A stretch of DNA of 64,000 bases. Origin: Polytrichum commune. Its lineage: Eukaryota > Streptophyta > Polytrichopsida > Polytrichales > Polytrichaceae. Shown piece after piece: positions 58,901 through 64,000 of the stretch (its first letter is position 1; each line of letters opens with the position of its first letter). The notes under the pieces are model-generated. The model did not search any database. It saw only the letters and a program-made list of their open reading frames with translations, and was not told the origin of the DNA. The translations under genes and the position numbers were made by a program. The stretch covers positions 12,985,001 through 13,049,000 of the forward strand of contig OX485807.1 of NCBI GenBank assembly GCA_950295325.1. Reading direction: 5' to 3'.

Positions 58901-61420
58901 ACGTGCACTTCTGATAACCATAACTAAATCAGGGGAGGTCTGATTTTGCTTATGCTTCATTGTAGACTTGCTAAGGCAACACAAGTTTTGTAGTGTTAAT
59001 CTAATCGGTAGAAGTTGGAGAACATGAAAAACGAATCGAATAACATCCACATACATTTGGTATAAAAGCTCAATGCGAGAGTGGTTTGGTTGAAGCAAGG
59101 TCGGGATTAAAGGAGAGGATATGGTGATGTATGTGTGTACCTTGAGCACTTCCAAGGGGTAACAAGAAATGGTGCTGACCACACCTGCCACAGCGCCAGC
59201 AAGCATAGATGGTGGCACCCATCCCACATTCAACTTCACTACTTGGCCCATCACATTGACCTGCGGAGGACCCTCGATTGCCCACCTCTTGTGAGCTGAT
59301 TTCATGGCATTCTTGATAAACTCGAAAGTTGAGAGCTCGATGGCCTGAACTGGTGCACTGCGGAAGGCGTTGATTCCGTTTCCTCGCCATAAACCCCGCC
59401 AGCCATGGTTCGACAGAACCTCCCGAAGGCTCCCTGTTATGCTTCTTGATCCTACACCCACAATCAATCTCGTCCTGAAAAAGACACAAAACATTACCCG
59501 AAATGAGATGAGATGAGAATTCAATCCCTACAACTGTGGAATACACCATGGTCAAGAAGCATTGCCATGCAAACATTGCACATCCGAAAGGGGAATACAT
59601 AAATATTCTGAGGTGTGCAATTTCTTGCTAGAAATTGGCAGGGGAAGGATTCAATATCTGGACCATCAACAGATTGCTCCTAAGAACTAGTAAGTTATGA
59701 ATCCTAACCTCTCTTTAGAATACTTTCCGTCAAGGTCCGATACATTTTGTCCCTAATGGGTTCACCCAATCGGGATAGACATCGTCTAATAGTACTTGAT
59801 CTTATACAGACATTCTCCGGAAATGCTGCTTCGAGAACATGATTGAGGAGTTTCCGAGAAATTAGACCATGAATCTTTACCCTTCTTCAGGATCCTCGCT
59901 GTCTTTCGAGTTCCCAAACACTTCGTGTCTAACGGCTCAAATCAATTCATATGTAACTCTCTTTTGTGTCCATCATCACGAAACCCTTCTGAAAATACTT
60001 CCATATAATATCGAAATTCTTCTAAAAAGCCTATTTCTAAGCAAATAATAGACAAGTTTCTGACAGATTAGATTAAACTCTCTTCAAAATTATCCTCCAT
60101 CGACTTCCGAAACACTCTGTCCCTCTAATGACTCAACCCAATTAGTAATGACCTGTCTTTTGTGGTGTCTGTCATCATATGTTAATCCTCACGAAATATC
60201 TGAAAGTACTTCAATCAAGTATCGAAATTCTTCTATAAACCTGCTTTTAAAAACGATTGAGGAGTTTCCAACAAATTAGATTATGAATCCTAACCTCTGT
60301 CAACTTCCGGAACACTTCGTCTCAAGCAACTCAACCCAATTAACACGTCAGTGTCTTTACGTATAACATCACAAAACCCTTCCGACAGAAGGTACTTAAT
60401 CTAATTTCAAAACTCTTCTATAAAAAATGCTTCTAAAAGATGAATGAGGACTCAGTTTCCGAGAATTAGATTATGAATCCTACATTCTAATGGCTCAACC
60501 CAATTAACATAGTCCATTCTCGTTTATGTATGTCATCACAAAACCCTTCTGAAAGCACTTAGATTAATATCAAAACTCTTCAATCAAAATGCCTCTAGAA
60601 AATGAATGAGGAGTTTCTGACAGATTAGATTCATGAATCTTAACCTCAAACGGCTCTAATGGCTCAAACCAATTGGCACAATTCACTCTCGTTTATGTCT
60701 GTCATCACAAAACTCGTCTGAAAGTACTTCATCAATTATCAAAACTCTTCAATAAAAACGCTACTAAAAAATGAATGAGGAGTTTCTGACAGATTAGATT
60801 ATGACCTCGAACGGCTCTAATGGCTCGACCCAATTGGCATAATTCACTCTCTTATGTGTCAGTCATCCCAAAACCCATCTGAAAGTACTTAAGCTAATAA
60901 CCAAACTCTCCAATAGACGTGCTTCTAGAAAATGAATGAGGAGTTTCTGAGAGGTTAGATTTATGAATCTTGACCTCAAACGGCTCTAATGGCTCAACCC
61001 AATTGGCATAATTCACTCTCTTATGTGTCTGTCATCACAAAACCCATCGGAAAGTACTTAAGTTCTCTAACACCAAACTCTTCAATCAACCGAACCCTTA
61101 CCTACAAAAATACACATGCACATGCACATGCACAAGCACTCACCGAACAGTCTCGATAGGTGCAGTCAAAGTTTTGGACACAGCGCCTGCCACAGCGCCA
61201 CTGACGAAGATCCGAAACTCCCTGCTCTTCATCACTGCATCACCCTGCAAAAATTACCCAGCTCCAAAACTTGAATTGAATTCATCGCGTGCACCTCCAT
61301 TTGTGCAAACCTCGATCTACGACATTATGATTGCCGAATGGTGGATAAAAAGTGGTGGATCCGGGCCAAGCAGGAGAATGCTTGATGATTTGCGCAGGTA
61401 AAACTCACCTGGTTCCCCAT
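55914..61420 (-). CDS. Mitochondrial carrier, BTL/Brittle-1-like adenine nucleotide transporter
   Basis: Five minus-strand exons join in frame: 61409-61420, 61144-61244, 59141-59474, 56677-56914 and 55914-56167. They give 312 aa, within the usual carrier range. Three carrier repeats are present, with signatures PIETVR (33-38), PLEVLK (144-149) and PLEVVRKR (238-245). The blocks 'TRLIVGVGSRSITGS', 'GWRGLWRGNGINAFR', 'GLVPYSAAYYF' and 'SCLKVMPASGLSWMCYEKCK' match the plant BTL/Brittle-1 branch. These are six-helix inner-membrane (in some members plastid-envelope) carriers of adenine nucleotides. The substrate is inferred by family. The first coding exon is only 12 nt (MGNQ) with a stop upstream in frame; an alternative start is the Met at residue 9. 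Its first exon is repeated in tandem upstream and its introns are packed with repeats. Confidence 0.88.
56235..56585 (-). repeat. Family R2 copy inside carrier intron 4
   Basis: 'ttgagcc', 'atgtgatcactcttcttaac', 'tgtggactcc', 'gattagattggactatgtgc', 'aacacttaacacaattggga' and 'gggcctatgtgatcacta' match the minus-oriented R2 copies at 9.9 and 32.8 kb. It sits entirely within the intron between the last two exons. Confidence 0.6.
56985..58245 (-). repeat. Tandem repeat in carrier intron 3, about six units
   Basis: The landmark 'gcatgatga' with 'tacagaata' recurs near 57048, 57292, 57771, 57913 and 58111, with a rearranged unit between 57460 and 57640. Shared words are 'tggctgggtagatgacatta', 'acccttt.agtgagtactt', 'aagagcatcctgta' and 'gtatactgtccaaacaaca'. 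Unit length varies between about 140 and 245 bp. In the rearranged unit part of the sequence ('ctacaggatgctcttatggt') is inverted. Confidence 0.82.
58730..59060 (-). mobile_element. Family R2 copy inside carrier intron 3
   Basis: 'ttgattggtgtgtggttagg', 'aaggatcaatgaacaaacac', 'cataaagccacatgtttaaa', 'attggactacgtcttcaaat' and 'gaacacaattgggaggacct' closely match 37670-37830. It lies between the tandem array and exon 3 of the carrier gene. Confidence 0.65.
59640..61090 (-). repeat. Tandem repeat in carrier intron 2, about eight units of 165-200 bp
   Basis: The landmark 'gaggagtttc' with 'agattagatt' and 'atgaatc' recurs near 59845, 60045, 60255, 60445, 60605, 60777 and 60940, together with 'ggctcaacccaattggcata', 'attcactctcttatgtgtct', 'catcacaaaacccttctgaa' and 'agtacttaa'. 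Units nearest exon 2 (60.6-61.08 kb) are the most alike and shortest, suggesting the newest copies lie next to that exon. Confidence 0.85.
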
Positions 61421-63600
61421 TTCACATCTTTTGCTGCGAATTTAGAATTATTCTCCGACAGCTGCGAATCTTCGCGCGCAATCTGGACCATGAGGTTATA
61501 GCTTCATTTTGGGGAGTTGGGTTGTGCGATTGCACTGCAATTGAGTCCACCGAACACTCACCTTGCCTTCGGTCACCGGCATAGCCGGTCGTAGGGTTTC
61601 CCCTGCAGGGTGACGTGTCGGGCTAGGCGCTGACTCTGATAAATGATATTGCGTTTCTTCAATACCATAACCCTTACTATCCCCAGGGTTTTACATATCC
61701 TCAAGTGAGATTTGCAACCTTGCTTTATAAAACATTCATAAGGCAAAACTGTTGACACAAAGTCAAACATCACATCCGTACAGTTGGACCTTTTGGTAAC
61801 TTATGACTTATTTTCAAATGCACAAAAGAATACAATCCTATGTGTACAATGTGCATAACATTTGTTAATGAAACTGAAAACTTTACGTTTACTTCATCAA
61901 AGTTGATGTTTTTTTTTTTTTTTAAATCTATTATTATGCATACATAATCATCTTGGTGATACAAACCAAATTTGAAAAAAAAATAAAATAATTAGCATTT
62001 CTTATGAATTATTTAAGCTTATCTCTTTGACATTTTAAATCTATATATAAATGTTAATATTATACACTTTTCTTATGTGATTCGGGAAAAATATTTTCAA
62101 CAACTCTTCTTTGGAGATGAACACCATTCAAGAATGCAAGTCAATACTTTTCATGAATATAGTGATTCCGTTGGCAAATTTGTATAGTGGTTGGGATATT
62201 GACCAAGATCACAATGGGACATTAGGGGTTAAAACTAGGGGCCTAGGCAAGCTAGCATGTTTAAGATAAGAAAAATTGTAGGTTAGCTAGATTCGGTCTT
62301 AATGGTGGAAGAAGAATGATGAATCCCAAGGAGGATTTTCGCACTCACTTATGTTTCCATTTCACATCTTTTATTGCGGAGTCAACAATTTTGATTCTTG
62401 GAGCGCAATTCAAAATCATGAGCTTAGCTTAATTTGGGGGAATGGGCTGTGCAATTGCACTACAGTCCAAACGTTTGCCTTTGGTGCAACCACTAGTATA
62501 ATCAATTGTAGGACTTTATTGGCAAGGTGACACATCGGTGATTAGGCTAATAGAGCAACCAATTCTAAAATATTTGTAGGGCGTCATGTCACGTTGGGTG
62601 TTGACTCAAATAATTGATAATGTGTTTCACTATCATCACATAAGACTTGGGTATGCTAACACTTTTGTCCAAATGGGTGGCCTAGGCAAGCAAGCATATA
62701 AACGGTAAGCAAAAACACAATAAGCTATATTTAGCTTAAATGATGGAAGGAAAATGGCGGATCCTAAGCAAGATTTCACACTCATATTGGTCCACATTAC
62801 ACATCTTATGTTACAAGAACATTCTCTAACATATGCGAGTCTTCATGTGCAATCAAAATCAATGGCAAATTGTGCTCCAAGGTAAGCTTCCTGCTTTAAT
62901 TTGGGGGTTGGGTTGAGTGATTTGCAATTGAGCCCACCAAACACTCACCTCTACTTCTAACAACCACTAGCACAATCAAATGTAGGGTTGTGCAGGGTGA
63001 CATGTCAGATTGGATGCTAACTCAAATGAATGATAATGACCGAACGAGTTTCATCATCGTCACATAACAATGTTCAAATCCTAGTATGTTAACCTTTTTG
63101 CATGAACAAGTAGCCTAGGCAAGCTAGCTTAGTTTGGGTAGCAAATTCCCAAGTAAGCTAGATATAGCTTCAATGTTGAAAGGAAAATGATGGGTCCTAA
63201 TCAGGTTTTGCGGACTCACATGGTTCTCCATTACACATCTTTTGTTCCAAGGTTTGTCTCCAAAATCTGCGAGTATTTGCTTGCAATCAATACTATCAAA
63301 ATTATGTGCTCCAATGTGAGCTTCCTCGCTTCATTTGAGGAGTTGGGTTGAGCAATTTGCAATTGAGTCCACCGAACACTCGCCTCTACTTTGGCCACCA
63401 ACACGACCAATTCTAAGGTTGTGCAAGGTAACGTGCTGGATCGGGTGCTAACTCAACTGAATGGTAATGAGTTTCATCGTCATCGCATAACATTGTTAAT
63501 ACCTAATTATGTTAACTCTTTTTCCTTAAATGGGTAGCCTAGGCAACCTAGCATATTTTGGGTACGAAAAAATTTGGGTGAGGTCGGCACATTTGTCCCC
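61403..63600 (-). repeat. Tandem array of the carrier gene's first exon and promoter (about 435-bp unit, four copies)
   Basis: The donor plus start region ('actcac' followed within 20 bp by 'cat' and 'cacatctttt' on the plus strand) recurs at 61403, 62344, 62780 and 63214. The last two steps are 436 and 434 bp, and the first step is lengthened by about 500 bp of AT-rich DNA (61.8-62.3 kb). Shared words are 'ttgggttg.gcaattgca', 'attgagtccaccgaacactc', 'gcagggtgac.tgtc', 'atgataatg' and 'ggcctaggcaagctagca'. On the minus strand the gene's ATG and donor become ATG plus a lost donor in unit 2, a weak one in unit 3, and an intact ATG (MENH) with GTGAGT in unit 4. Confidence 0.85.
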
Positions 63601-64000
63601 AATCCATATGGAAACGCAGTGGATGAGTGGTGGCAGGAACGGTGGAGATCTTACATCGGTCAAATCCGACAATCGAGAATGCATAGGCAACGTGGCCTCA
63701 CCAGAAGCCAGAAGCTGCTTTCATCGCCCATAGACTTCTTCTCGACAATACATTATTCTTGTTGCAATATCCTTTGATTGTTCCTCTGTGTGTGGGCCTA
63801 TTTTAAGGAGCATAACAATGTTATGCATCATGTTGTAAATTTACAACATTCACAAATGCTCCTAAATGCTTCCTTCATGGCAAGCTCCATCTATGATGTT
63901 GGATTCTGTAGGCTCTTCTAGCCTAAGATTAATGTTTAATTTCTTGAAGACCTAAAGTAGGCATGCCTAATTTGGTTACTCATCTTAAATGGACACCAGT
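63601..64000. other. Right-edge flank, nothing recognised
   Basis: Two overlapping open frames of 67 codons (63530-63777) run from the repeat array into unique sequence. Neither is recognisable. Confidence 0.35.

Overview
The window looks like nuclear DNA of a green plant. The support is spliceosomal GT-AG introns that join coding exons in frame, a plant-type resistance gene (NB-ARC plus LRR), a BTL/Brittle-1-like mitochondrial carrier, an interstitial run of the plant telomere repeat TTTAGGG, and many short PIF/Harbinger-like, Tigger-like and LINE remnants. The NLR has a Ser-rich N-terminus and regular 24-residue 'LPxEIGxL' repeats, which resemble NLRs of non-seed plants more than those of seed plants. 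That lineage guess is an inference and I cannot name a species.

Only three genes are supported over their full length: an FYV7/CCDC59-like ribosome-biogenesis gene (4795-7256, +, 3 exons, 231 aa), an NB-ARC-LRR gene (46765-54234, +, 6 exons, 1133 aa) and a BTL-type mitochondrial carrier gene (55914-61420, -, 5 exons, 312 aa). A terminal exon of an unidentified gene lies at the left edge, and a possible coding fragment lies at 44.17-44.39 kb.

The stretch from 7.3 to 44 kb is a gene desert made of decayed mobile elements: three fragments of LINE reverse-transcriptase genes (1.9-2.6, 10.9-14.1 and 26.6-27.0 kb), two decayed Tigger/pogo-type elements (16.3-18.0 and 19.1-20.1 kb), a set of MITEs whose terminal inverted repeats and TTA/TAA or TA target duplications can be read directly, fold-back elements, and several tandem arrays (units of about 91, 179, 245 and 285 bp).

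The main new observation is that each of the three genes is bordered or interrupted by short tandem arrays whose unit contains a gene landmark. The FYV7-like start codon is present in five tandem copies. The carrier's first exon with its donor site is repeated upstream. An NLR donor-site region is repeated four times at an exact 179-bp step. Two NLR acceptor regions are duplicated, and so is the NLR stop-codon end. This suggests that local tandem duplication is enlarging introns and flanks while copying splice sites and start codons.
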